Shown piece by piece: positions 33,888-45,792 of a stretch of 64,000 nucleotides of DNA. The notes beneath the pieces were generated by a model. That model was not told where the DNA came from and searched no databases. It saw nothing but the letters and a program-made list of their open reading frames with translations. Each line of letters begins with the position of its first letter. The stretch's first letter is position 1. The translations under genes were made by a program, and so were the position numbers. Source of the DNA: Lepisosteus oculatus (lineage: Eukaryota > Chordata > Actinopteri > Semionotiformes > Lepisosteidae); assembly GCF_040954835.1 (NCBI RefSeq), contig NC_090709.1:46136490-46200489 (forward strand), written 5' to 3'.

Positions 33888-34318
33888 AGCACTTCAGTCG
33901 ACACCCCTACTCTCACACACAGCATCCTGGATCTGTACTGACCAACAGTCAGGACACTGGGGTCCACACCCCTACTCTCACACACAGTGTCCCGGGATCT
34001 GTACTGACCAACAGTCAGGATACTGGGGTCCACACCCCTACTCTCACACACAGTGTCCCGGGATCTGTACTGACCAGCAGTCAGGACACTGGGGTCCACA
34101 CCCCTACTCTCACACACAGTGTCCCGGGATCTGTACTGACCAGGATACTGGGGTCCACACCCCTACTCTCACACACACTGGCCCGGGATCTGTACTGACC
34201 AGGATACTGGGGTCCACACCCCTACTCTCACACACAGTGTCCCGGGATCTGTACTGACCAGGATACTGGGGTCCACACCCCTACTCTCACACACACTGGC
34301 CCGGGATCTGTACTTACC
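33888..34318. repeat. Tandem array upstream of GVIN, 66/58-bp units, about seven copies
   Basis: Units contain TCTCACACACAGTGTCCCGG, GATCTGTACTGACC and GGGGTCCACACCCCTAC. The first copies carry an extra AACAGTCAG segment that the later ones lack, so there are two unit lengths. The array begins about 240 bp upstream of the GVIN start codon and is likely to lie in its promoter or 5' UTR region. Confidence 0.85.
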
Positions 34319-34419
34319 CAGCGTGTCTCTGGTTTATAACCTTTCTTATATCCAGACAGATAAGGGAGGGATATTGACTTTTACGTAAGAATAAAAGAGG
34401 AAAACTGGTGCCAAATCCT

Positions 34420-34565
34420 GCTCCCACAGCCCAGCGCGGGACCAGACACTGGCCGTCAGGCTCGAGGAGAGAGCGCCGGTTGCTAGGCGACGCTCTGAGT
34501 TGGAAAATCCCGGCCAGAGCGCTCGAGCTCCTCTCAGTGCTGTTTTATTCCCAGGTGAGGAACTG
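34420..34565. promoter_or_regulatory. CpG-rich candidate promoter with RFX X-box-like palindrome
   Basis: GTTGCTAGGCGAC at 34479-34491 differs by one base from the RFX palindrome GTTGCTAGGCAAC. The surroundings are rich in CpG and there is a good 'ttattcccag|gtgagg' type junction at 34555. It lies ~830 bp upstream of the GVIN start and could serve GVIN or an unseen plus-strand transcript. No protein gene was identified on the plus side. Confidence 0.35.
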
Positions 34566-35505
34566 CGTCTTTCCTGGAAATTCCAGGAATGACTGGGAAT
34601 CCCCCGCCATGTCCTTCCAGCGGGAATCTCCTGTGGGCTGGGAGGGATGGCGGAGGCTCTTCCCTGTTGTTTCTGCAGACGAGCGGAGTCCTGCTGCCCG
34701 TGTGGCGGCACAGCTGGTAAAAACGCTCCCTGTGCTGTGGGTGTTGTGGGCTGCCAGTGTTTCCGAGAGAAATTGGTTGTTTGTGTGGGAAGATGCTCTT
34801 TCCTCAGGAGGGAAAAAGTCCATCTGGGGCTCAGCTGGAATAACCGAGCGGGAAGGAAAGTTCTGGAAGTGCGCATCTCCTCTCCGTCTGCTTCAGTCCC
34901 AGTTACTGCGACACTGGGACAGAACAGGAGTGACGAGCGAGCCTTCTTTCCTACACGGGGTATTAGTGGGTTTTTTTTTAGGAAACAGGACAGAGATATA
35001 TAAAAGGATACCTGAGGGAGAGAGTCCTGAATCTCTCAGTTCTTGTCTTGATCCGGGTTGTACCCAGTTCCAGTTTAAACTGGTTTAATTAACTCTTTAA
35101 ACTGAGTGTCTTCAGTCATTAACAAAGGTCCGTCCAGTTTCTATGCACTTTATCCAGTACAGGGTCGCGTCTTTCACACTAATGAAATGTAAAGAGTAAA
35201 AACTCATTGAAATGAGCAATAAAACCTGGATTTACCAGAGAAACAGGGGAATTTATTAAAACGAGACTGTATTAAATAGGAGTCTACTTCATCAGTGTGA
35301 ACAATGCTTTCTAATATCACTTCCAGCTTTTTTTAAGCTTCTTTGATCCTGTAGTTTATATATACATATTTATTAATACCTCATATTGTATTTCGGTACT
35401 GCAGCAGTGATATGAGCCTGGTATGTTCACCCACGGCTATTTTAAAGAAGAATAGGAGGAGAATAATGGAGGCAGGTAGTTCCCTCTCGTAACCCTGTCT
35501 GAACG
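34566..35505. other. No gene supported
   Basis: A 226-codon plus frame (34408-35088) overlaps this region, but it has no recognisable domain and no conserved features that I can see. A short piece of the vertebrate repeat (ctatgcactttatccagtac then agggtcgcg) is at 35138-35168. Confidence 0.45.
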
Positions 35506-35510
35506 AGTAA

Positions 35511-38500
35511 CGTGATGCAAGCTTCACTAAGAGACGCTGGCTTGGTAGCACCTTTCAAAATCAAAGTCCACTAAACCTGCCTCAGAAAAAAAATAGTTCA
35601 AACTTATTCTACAGAGCCACAGCTAATAGAAAATCACCATGGTTTTCTCAGATAAATGTCTTTGCTGAAGTTGCTGGGGTTTATAGAGCACCTCCCATCC
35701 TCAGACTGGGACTGTGCAGCCATGGACAGGGAGTGGTCTCACCCCGCTCCCGACAAAACAAACATCTTTGCCTCTTCAAAAATACCTCAGATCTATTCTA
35801 CGGACCCTCAGCTAATAGAAAATAGCCATGGTTTTTTCAGATAAGTGTCTTTGCTAAAGCTACTGGGGTTTATAAGACTACTTGCTGTTCCCAGACTGGG
35901 ACCGTGCAGTGATGGTGTAGGGATTGGTCTCATTCCCCTCCCGACCAAACCAAAATTTGTGCCTCTCCAAAAGTGACTCAGATCTCTTCTACAGACCCCC
36001 CAGCTAATGGTATATAACCATGGTTTTGCCAGATGAGCATCCTTTGCTGGGGTTTATAGGGGCCTTTTAGCAGCCGATACTAGATTTGTCTCGAAGGGCA
36101 TGTTATTGCAATGTGGGCATTGTTAACACTTCACCTTTCTGGTTTGAAATAAAGTGTAAATTTCACACTTTTTCCCTACTGTCTATGGGATAATTGTTTG
36201 GGGTGTAAATGTAAGACATATTATAAAACTTAGGAATTTTGCTATATTAAATTTATTAGAGTGTATTGAAACAGCCAAAAGATTGAATAGACCTTCAATA
36301 GTGATGTATCTTTTCTGGGAAGGTGGCTCTGCCACAGACATGGTATGCACCCTTTTTGAGTTGATGTAATGTGGAAACGATGGGTTACATGGTGCCCAAG
36401 TACCAGTTGATAACTGATCCCCCCCCCATGCGTTCCGATAGACTGGGAAGTAAAGATACCTTGCAGGTGTTCTGTATCAAAACACTACACTATGGTATTT
36501 TCTCTTAAATCAGATCAGTTTTTATTATTTTGAGTGTAGAACTACTCAGACAACATTCAAGTGCTGCTTTAGTTATCTGGCCTATTATCCTCTGGACACA
36601 ACAATTCTGCACAGCACAGAGGGGAGGAAAAACCTCATTTTACTGCAAGAAAACCTCCGGGAGTCCACGGCTTGGGAGTCCAATTTTGGACGATAGATGT
36701 TTCACAAGAAATTCTCTTACTGTATATTAGATTCTATTTCAATTTTACATGGTTCGGCAAATATGGGTATTTTTGAAAATCAGAATAGCTTTAGATCCCA
36801 GAAGGGTCTTGAAAGTCTTGTGTATTGTTACAGGTAACGCTGCCCGTTTCTTCGTCACTGATTGCAAGCTATTCAAAGACTCGTTCAGTGCCTCTTTACT
36901 ATGCAGTGGAGTTGATATGTAACTGTTCAGTGGCTCCAGGTTTTTTTATGTTTCATGAGTATTGACATTCTCAACTGTGAGTACATAGTTTGACCAACAT
37001 ATGTCTCTGTCTGATGCCTCCTTTATTTCCAGAAAACAAACACAACATTAGTTTAGTTTATGCTATGTGTTGGCTGTGTTGTGATGTTTTCATCATTTAC
37101 TTTAATTCTAAATTTCTGTCCAGTGCACAAAAGTACCACCCAATAATGTTCACCTCTGTTTATAGACTTTCCTTCATGGCATATTGTTGATTTAATAGTA
37201 CATTGCACTTTACCAACACCTTCCAATTCCAACTGCAGTTCTCAGTGGAATGTGCTCTGGGAATCAGAATCACAATAGTTTGTGGACAAGAGCTAAATCG
37301 TTGCTTCCAGACCACTGTTTAATGATAAGTAGCTTGTTGTGATCATTTGGATGACCATCAATTTTGCATTTATCATTTAGACTAAAAATGTGTGATTATC
37401 TTGATAGGGGTTTTTTGGAATGAATGCCTGAGATGTTGAGGAATTTTCTTTTCTTGTTCCATTCCTCCTCTTTCACAAGGGCAGGAGACTTACTTATTCT
37501 AGACAAATTCAGTCTTATCTTATCACAACATTCCCTTTTATGTGCTTTGTAAAAAGTTCCTAACCTTTCCACACATTCATTTTGAACTTTACCTCAGAAG
37601 TTGATGTAGTCCATCCATTTTTTGGTATTGCTGAAATCTGCCTATTAGTATTTCTGTCCATATTGGGATTGATGACAGAATTTCTTTTTACAAAAAAAGG
37701 TTTCGAACCAAAATAGGCATTGGGCCCTTTGTTCTCCTGTCTGTTTATATCCGCCATTGCCTTAATGTATTTTTTTTAAACAGTGAAGAAATTGAATAAT
37801 TTTAATTCTCTATGCATCCAAAATCAATATCTGAGTCCTCAGCACCTGTAACAGTGAGGACACTGCTAGTGCTCAGCTGTGACACTTGACTTTTGAGATT
37901 GGAAATAGACTGGGTGACAAGTGTGTTACTGTATCTACTACCCATGAAAATGCAGGTGTCATAAATATGAGCGGACAGGTCTTCGAATCCCGTGGAATTA
38001 ACTACGACACTGAAGATATACTGTATATGCCAACATTGTGCTTTTGACTAGACTGCTTTTTCACTAGTTTGCATCATAACATGTCTTTAACTGGCCCTAA
38101 CTAAAGTACACCTTAATTCATGGTCAGGTGCAGTCCTTTTGAGATAGCTTTCCATAGTGTCCCCATTGAAAATATTTAGTCACTTTTAATTTGAAAAGGT
38201 AGTGTGTGTAAGATGACCAGAGGAAGGGTCATCCAGGACAGGTATTTCAGGATGAACTGCTCGACATACTCGACTTAGACCTAAGCAGGAGAAACCAGCT
38301 GACCCGCGTAGGGAAAGGGCTAATTCCGAAAAACAACAGGAACAGGTGTGTCCCTTCAGGAAACAAAATATATATGCCCCGGAAGCGGTGAACCAGTGCG
38401 GAAGTCAGAGTAATATGATGCAAGTTACACTAAGTGACATGGAAGTGTATGTCAACAGCTGAATTTCAATCAAAATAAATATCCTTCAGCTACCACAGTA

Positions 38501-39195
38501 GCGTATGAGGAGTATAGCAACATTAAGCGAAGTGACGGGAGATGAGTAAAAAACAAGGAAGGGCTGGAGCGTCCTTAAGAGGAGGAGTTTACGAAAGTGA
38601 CACAGCTAACTTTAACAACCCCAGAAACTTCAGCAAAGACACCTATCTGGCAAACCAAAATGATTTTCTATTAGCTATACATCTCTAGAGTAGATCTGAG
38701 GTATTTCTGGAGAGGCACAAATGTTTGTTTGGCTGTGAGGGGAGGGGTCACTGCATGGTCCCAGTCTGGGAACGGCAAGTTTTCTTATAAACCCAAGCAA
38801 CTTTAGCAAAGACACTTATCTGAGGAAACCATTGTGATTTTCTATTAGCTGTGGGTCTGTAGAAGAGATTTGAGCTACTTTTGGAGAGGCACGATTTTTT
38901 TGTCAGAAATTAGACTTTTTCCTGTCTAGAAAAGCACAGCTCTGTGTCCATTTGCAAGGAGGAAGCAATATAAAAACGATTGCAAGAATTAAAAAAAACT
39001 TATGAAGAACAGCTATTTCCTATTACCTGTGGGTCTCTTTATCACATTCCACCTAGTTTTGAGGATGGACAAAGTGTTGTGCTATAAATGTGACTTTACC
39101 TGACCAGGATTATTTTTTCTCAGGCAGGTTTTAGGGGACTTTTATTTTGAAAGATGCTGCCAAGCCAGCGTCTCTTAATGTAGCATCAAGCTACT
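35511..39195. mobile_element. Fold-back-like DNA transposon with inverted arrays
   Basis: The outer arms 35511-35600 and 39115-39195 are inverted copies (AAGAGACGCTGGCTTGG on the left, its complement on the right). Inside each lies a tandem array of ~190-bp units (starts near 35621, 35810 and 36002 on the left; about 38665, 38845 and 39015 on the right, inverted). The core of 2.5 kb holds degenerate minus-strand frames of unknown type (37757-37420 and 37190-37050). The architecture resembles fold-back elements; the superfamily is not identified. Confidence 0.65.
37420..37757 (-). pseudogene. Degenerate frame inside the fold-back-like element
   Basis: Minus-strand reading starts MADINRQENKGPNAYFG and, after one frameshift near 37560, continues FYKAHKRECCDKIRLNLSR and onward. 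It lies at the core of the element where a transposase would be expected. I do not recognise the family. Confidence 0.3.
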
Positions 39196-39235
39196 CCAGG
39201 CGAATGCGCTACAATATTAGTATGGAACCTGTAAG

Positions 39236-39520
39236 TAAGCAGCTAAAATATCACAGGTGGACATTTTGGTAAAGTTTGACATTCGTTTTGTTTTTTTAAA
39301 CTTTTTTTGTCCCTGTAGTAGTAATGAGCACTGTAATGTGGCGAGCTGCACTCAAAGCGCGATCAGAGCATTACTTTCGGTGTGTTTCTCATATAGCCGA
39401 ACACACAAAAATAGTCCACTATTATGCAGTAGCTTATTATGAACACGTCTCTTTCAGGTTTGAGAAAATCTGTATTTTGTCTTAATCCAAATGTCAACAG
39501 CCAGTAATCAACCAACAATT
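39236..39520 (+). repeat. Dispersed repeat, inverted partner at 62.0-62.3 kb
   Basis: TAAGCAGCTAAAATATCACA then tagtagtaatgagcactgta, 'caaagcgcgatcagag' and 'tagtccactattat' all recur in reverse complement at 62032-62298. The two copies differ by roughly one base in six and several indels, so they are old. The unit contains a second tRNA-like neighbour only at the 62-kb site. Confidence 0.75.
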
Positions 39521-41935
39521 AAAATTTAAACTTTAAACCGTGCTGTATATTGCACTGCACAGTATTGCGCAGTCCAAAGATTTACTCTGGGAGGCTGCTG
39601 CTGGTAAAACTGGCTCTGGCTTGAGTGTGTGTATCTGGATGAATTGTGATGCGTGATGGTTTTCTGATGAAGGATTTCTTCACGCGTTTCTTTAGGTTAA
39701 ACAAAGGAGGGAGGAAGGGTTATTTCTGCAATTGCCAGTAACCGGAGAACAGCTTATCAACATGCTGAAACCAACCATAACTGAAGACAGACGGGTTACA
39801 CCTTTAATAAAACACAGTCTGTTTTATTAACAGACACTCCGGCTCAAACCTGTGTCCTACAGTAGGTAATGTCACCCTCATTAATCAACGTGCTTATCAC
39901 ACAAATCCTGCTAAACTAGAAGCGTTGCAGAAGGTGATATACTGTACATGATTTAATGGAGCACTGTTTAATTTGAAGAAGGAAATGAACGCTAAACTCC
40001 ACCAGGCATCGTGTGTGCTGTTCAGCTATGAACAAGTTTAACTTTAGACAAGGACATGTGCTCTGTTCCCTTTTGTAACAGGGTTATTAGACACAAGAAG
40101 AGCAATGTTGGACAATGTTGTGTGGCTCAGGGGGAATTTTTCTGTAAACATAAGAGTTATAGAGGAGACACATTGTGTATCGCGTCTTCTTACACTTGTA
40201 AGAATGTTCCAATTTTATTGAGATATGGAAGATATTATTTATGACATTAATAATAAATAATGAATGACAAGCTGGAAAGTGAAGAGTTACAGAGCAGACA
40301 CGTCGAGTCTCGTCTTTTCAGCTTGGAATTTAACCTCAGAGCGATCCCTTTGGTTTTTATTTCTTACATGGAAAGTCGTGTACTGCTCACAAAGTAGCTG
40401 ACAACCACTTATTGCTTTAAGGATTTAAAATCTGTCCTGTAGCTTTATTTAATTGAATAGAAACCCGCCATCCTCTTCCAGCAGCTCTGTTGAGCAGAGT
40501 TTGTGTTGAGCAGAGTTGTGAAAGAGTTTTATCACCATCGTCAGGGCGTGGGGGTGGGCAGAGAGATGGAAGTGAAAGAAAGTGCGCTGTCTGGCAAAAC
40601 ACGTGTTTTATTACCCTGGGAGTGTGAAGATTGAGTGAGCACGGGGAGCACAGTGACATTAACACACTGAGATCACTGAGATGGACATTGTAGTAAATAT
40701 GTTGACAAATGTCTGGATTTTGAGTTTCATGAAGCAAGGTAGAATTGTATCCAGCTGTGAATCAGCTACGTGACTTTATCCCTGTGAAGTTCTGGTGGGC
40801 AGTACCCCTCGCAGTGTCCTGCCCAGAGAGAGTTAGCTTTCATATAACGGTGTATTATTATGATCTTGCAAGTACGTTTTTAAATGTTTGTAATCAATTT
40901 TTTTTTGTGCAAATGGCAGTACTAAGAGACCTAAACTTGAAGTTTTGCAGTTTGGATTAAGCATGACTAGGATGAGAAAAGGTGGTGACCAAGTAAAGAA
41001 TTGTTGCGTGTTTTGTTCCAAGGTAGAGAGAGGAAAACACACGAAAGGAAATATATACACATCCCAAAGTTACAGAAATAATCTGTCAGATAATGATGCT
41101 CATCCTGCTGAGTACATGAAATACTGAAGCAGGGCAGTAAACTACCGCTGCAGTCTATCTCCATCTCCCACAGGAAAATAACCCCAATAAGAACATAAAA
41201 CACACAATAAAGAATATGCTGATGTAAACCCTGTCTTAAAGGGAGCCGGGTATTAGACTGGCTGTAGCTGCTCAGAGATGCAGCACTGCCTACAAACTAC
41301 AACACCTATGAACACCCTGAGCCACTTCCTGACAGCTGCGTCACAGTCCCTATTCCTCCTGGCTGTGGTGACGTCAGCAGGTCCCTCACCATTCTGGCAG
41401 CTTCACAGTCACCGCTGCGCACACGAGAGACTCACACGGGATTTCATTTTAAAAGTTTATTTTCTCAAAAATTAGAAAACAAAACACAGTAGGGTTTCCA
41501 GAGATACAGATGCAGCCATTCAAAGTGAGCGGTACAGACACGTACCGGAGGTAATTGGCTGCGGCGTCGCACATCATGACGCAAGATGACGCGGGGTACC
41601 GCGGTACGTGATTGGTTGACCGACAGGGGCACTCGTGGTCCGTTGGTCTGTCGTAGAAAGATTTACAGTACAGTAAACGTCTTTACTGTGCCCATTGTAG
41701 ATATTGAATTTTACCACTGCATGAAAAGAATAGGAGCATACTGTAACGCGTGTGAAGGCCATAAACGATATTAATTTTGGAACATAAACATACAGTACTG
41801 TATATGGCTGGTCTTGGTACTTTAAAGTAAAAAATACACACCAGTATTACATTTCTCCCTAAACATTTTAAGCATCGAAGTCTTTAACTAAAGAGATACC
41901 GGAGTCAACAAGCATACTTTTAGAATTTGATTAAT
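39521..41935. other. No gene seen
   Basis: Short chance frames only. A CpG-containing patch is at 41.53-41.65 kb. Confidence 0.5.
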
Positions 41936-41940
41936 AGGGA

Positions 41941-42505
41941 ATATAATATGGAATCGCGTATCTAAAGAATTTAATAACGATATGATTATATTCATCCAGC
42001 TGTTTTACATTCATATTCATGTACTGCGACAGGGCTGTGTAGGGCTGTTTCGCCTCCCTCTTCATGTGACTTCCCCTGTAGCCTACTGGTCTACGTGCCT
42101 GACTAGCAACTCATGGGTTGTGTGTTCAAATCCAGCTGGTGCTGGACTTTTCTTTTAACAAACATTTCTTTGAAAAAATAGAATAGCGATATTATGGACA
42201 ATCAATTGACTTTTATATTTCAAAATATTACAACATGATCGATTTTAAGTCATTTTTGATAACAATCAACAAACAAACATTTCTTTGAAAAAATGAGTTT
42301 CCCTTGGTCAGAGATATAAATATATAATATTTAAATAAATTAAATTTAACTAACGTGAAATAGCGTGTGAAAAAGTGGTAGTTTTAAGCTTTTCTGCTAA
42401 TATAATATGGAATCGCATATCTAAAGAATTTAATAACGATATGATTATATTCGTGTACTGCGACAGGGCTGTGTAGGGCTGTTTCGCCTCTCTCTTCATG
42501 CGACT
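41941..42505 (+). repeat. Direct repeat of about 105-130 bp, 460 bp apart
   Basis: 41941-42070 and 42400-42505 share ATATAATATGGAATCGC, 'aaagaatttaataacgatat' and 'gcgacagggctgtgtagggc'. The first copy has an extra ~25 bp. Both stop matching at CTTCATG(T/C)GACT, exactly where the tRNA-like module follows the first copy. Confidence 0.8.
42074..42145 (+). repeat. tRNA-like module with T-run
   Basis: CCTGTAGCCTACTGGTCTAC (A-box-like) and GTGTTCAAATCC (B-box) lie about 45 bp apart. TTTTCTTTT follows within a few bases, as in Pol III genes. The anticodon-arm pairing is poor; a SINE head or tRNA relic is more likely than a working tRNA. Confidence 0.45.
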
Positions 42506-44116
42506 GTACCAGGAAGAGGATTTCTTTCTATTCGAAACGTGTATTTTTAGAATATACAAGTTTAAGAAGTAAAAACCTTACAGCGTACACAGATTTCTAA
42601 ACTGATCAGGATCGTTATCTTTGTCTTATGCATAATAAAGTTCACCACTCTGTCCAGCAAATTAATAATAAACTTTATTTTATATAGCGTTTTAAACGAA
42701 TAAGTAATTAGATTGCTCATAAACCTAATCACTTGCTTTTTCTTTTTATTTAGGCTCAGATTTCAACTAAAGATCGTATTATTAATAACCACAAGAACAA
42801 CCAACCAATAAAAACAACCATATAAACATAATACCAACCAAAAACATAGATAACGACCACAATACAAAATCAAATATATCAAACCATTATACTCTCGCAA
42901 ATTCCTCCAATTATCATAATCCCGCCCCTTATGCAAAACCAAACCCTCCTCCCATCCCAGTTTATCCTCTTTATCATAAACAAAATCCACCTACATTTTC
43001 AACATAAAGCATTACTACTTACTGGGTTTTTGAGGGGGGGGGGGGGAGAGGTGTCTTTCGCTGGAAATCTCGCCTGCTTCTACTTTACGAGTACAACCCC
43101 CTCTCTGCCGGAGTGCTGGCTGTGACGAATTAAACCGGTTTCACAGGTATTTTCAAAGTAGGAAGTACAGTGTTAACTGGTAGCTGGGCTCCTCAATGGA
43201 ATCGCTTTAACATGCTAATGCGTTGGTTTAACAATCCGGGAGTGGCAAGCTTCCAATGTCAACTCGACTCGATTGGAAGACAATGAACGTATTTTAGCCA
43301 TAAATGAATTAATAGCAAACATGGTTTACATAAAAGACATTTTTCCAAGAAAGTTTATAATAATACAATCTATAGTTGAAATCTGAGCCTAAATATAAAG
43401 GAAAAGCATTTTCAGAGAGCAATCACGCTGTGTTTATGTAGAAAAAACGATTAGGTTTATGAGCAATCTAATTACCTATTCGCTTAAAACGCTATATAAA
43501 ATAAAGTTTATTTAGAGATGAATGATCAGTGTCGCAGTTTATATAATTTTCGTAGGAGGGCTTGGACAGAATCCAAGTGCATTTTTGCAATTTACGTTGC
43601 ATTGTCCAATGTGCTGTTGTAATACAGTTTAGAATACAGTTAGTCTAAGCTTTATCAGCTTTATTTATGGGTTGCAATTTAGAAAAAGTCAAAAACCGCA
43701 CTCAAAATGCAATTTAGAGCTTTCTGGCAAGAGGAGACACCCAAATTATAATGTAACATGCCACTGTTTGTGCATGAACAAAGTTATACTGCAATTTTCC
43801 TTAGATACGCGATTAAAAAAAATAAATTTTTTGAATCCCCGGCGGAACACACTCCATAAGAATCAGCGCTTTTATACAGTATATCGCCTTTAAACACATA
43901 TATTTAAACATGCGTTTACGATTTAAATCAAAACGCGATTCAAATCAATATAAATGTTTATTTTGTAACGCATTGGTGACTATTCATTGTTATTAAAAAG
44001 ACTTAAATTCGATCATGTTGTGATATTTAGAAATATAAATTTGTTTGGTGCGAGTGAGGTTTTATTTAATCTCTGACCAAGGGAAACGTTTCATTTTTTC
44101 AAAGAAATGTTTGTTA
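42270..44116. repeat. Nested inverted-repeat structure
   Basis: Outer arms: 42270-42320 against 44068-44116 (AACAAACATTTCTTTGAAAA and CCCTTGGTCAGAGAT). Inner arms: 42655-42770 against 43375-43512 (AATAAACTTTATTTTATATA, 'attagattgctcataaacct', 'taggctcagatttcaac'). The order outer-inner-inner-outer makes a palindrome-like block about 1.8 kb across. The inner arms end in an L2-type tail (cgctatataaaataaagttt), so two head-to-head retroelement copies are one explanation. Confidence 0.75.
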
Positions 44117-44132
44117 AAAAATAAAGTCATAG

Positions 44133-44197
44133 TTCCATGGGATTCAATCACAGACCATGTGACATGGGAGTCAGGAAACTAACACACAGCGCCACCA
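44133..44197 (-). repeat. tRNA-like module (minus)
   Basis: Minus strand reads GGTGGCGCTGTGTGTTAG, then GTGATTGAATCCC (B-box-like), followed by ttattttttaacaaacattt. The text after the T-run is shared with the module at 42.1 kb, so the two modules cap the inverted structure symmetrically. Confidence 0.45.
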
Positions 44198-44209
44198 GAT
44201 TTGATAACA

Positions 44210-45240
44210 CTATAAAAATGCTATAAAATAATGTGACTAGGCACAGAACAAGTTTAAAGCACAGTACAATAATAAATGCTGACCTTGACTTTAGAAGCAT
44301 AAATTACCTTACACTCAATTTAAACACAAGCTGTCTTTAGCCCTCTAAGCTGGTTCATACAGAAATGTAGAGATCCAGGCTCAGAACACACAGCTTCATT
44401 AGCGAATACATATGCAGGACAACTAGAGAAGACGTTTTACAGAGGATGGATTTTTAGAAACATCCCATCAGTGACATCACTGAAGTCAACTCCTAGGTAC
44501 TGTAACTGTCGTGTGGATAGTTTCACAAGAATCAGACAAAGGTTTAAGCATTGCTTGTTCTAGATAAAACTGCAAAAAAAACAACAACCCATAATTTACT
44601 TCTTTGCGGCTCTGTTTGCCCAAATCATATATTCACAACGTGAAATTTAGAAAATAATATTACGTAACCAAAATCCGCAATATGGAAACAGAACCTGTGT
44701 AATTGTTGATAGATGATGTACTCGTAACATTTTTACAAGACAAACTACTACATTTAAAAAATGACTTGTATGTACTTGATATCTCTAATCAATCCACGGC
44801 GACATTGTTAAAAGCAGAGTCCCAGCACAAAACAAAACTAAAACGCCCTGTGCATACCGTTTCGCGTGTCTTATTTGTTGCTCAAAAGTAATTTGACCAT
44901 ATGAAATGCATAATATAAACCTAGAAACATATACGTGAGCAGTATTTACATACTGTAGTATCGGTGTTAAGACATACTTCTCAAATACTGTAAATCAAGT
45001 TAAAAATATCTCAAGACCGATTTTGGTCATAATGAAACCATGTTTCGAGTTATATCTCCCTCTCTCATACATGTTATTTTCCCTATTTAAAACTTTTACT
45101 GTAATTTAACACGTTTAAACACAACACAACACCGTCATTTCTAAAATTACTATTATATTTATGACATCATCTCACTACCCGCCATTAAACGCGTCTCCCA
45201 GTATGAGCAGTGGGACAGAGAGCTGGGAGAGAGTCAGCCT
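44210..45240. other. No gene seen
   Basis: AT-rich stretch downstream of the TRIM gene on its own strand; the TRIM 3' UTR probably occupies its right end. Confidence 0.5.
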
Positions 45241-45244
45241 GTGT

Positions 45245-45792
45245 TCATGAGTCAGGGACGGGTTTAATCTCCACACTGACAGCAGGCAGCAGCTCAAGGT
45301 CTTTATCTGAATCCCCAGTACAGAAGACAGGATAGATCTTCTCCCCCTGAGTGAAGACCATGTCAGTGAAAGTGTAGAGATGAGCTCTGGACTCCACTGT
45401 GTAAAAGGAGACATTTCTCTGCTCAATATCCACACACACCCCCAGCTTCCTGGGCCGCAGACTGAGGGGGAGAGGGGTCTCAGGATCAGTGAGAGCAGAG
45501 AAATCAGGGTAGTAGTCCAGACACCAGTAACCCTGCTGGGGAGAGAAGCTGAACTCTCCTTTCCTCTCTGCAGACTCTCTGGTCACTCCTATTCTCCAGC
45601 TGTGATTCAATTCCACCTCCCAGTAGTGTCTCCCTGAGGTGAAGGCCTCCCTGCTCACAACACATTCCCAGTCATTGAATCTGTGAGGATTGTCAGAGAG
45701 ATCTTGTTCCTCCTCTACCCATCTCACTCTCTTCCCATCCCCAGACAGGCTGAGCTCACAGTGAGCTGTATCAGGGTCCAGAGTCACAGCAG
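45245..45792 (-). CDS. TRIM exon 8: PRY/SPRY (B30.2) domain
   Basis: Starts in phase 1 after gttttattccccag. PRY: VTLDPDTAHCELSLSGDGK; then RFNDWECVVSREAFTSGRHY and WEVEL, the family hallmark; SPRY: WRIGVTRESA, GYWCLDYY, LGVCVDIEQRNVSFYTVES and YPVFCTGD. The frame ends at TGA 45247-45245. It is complete, with no mutation in the LDP, WEV and LGVxxD motifs. Confidence 0.92.

Noticed and set aside
33888-34318. CRISPR-like repeat array
   Set aside because: Units are contiguous tandem repeats without unique spacers, in an animal genome.
34408-35088. 226-codon plus-strand frame
   Set aside because: GC-rich stretch with overlapping minus frames, no recognisable domain or splice context.
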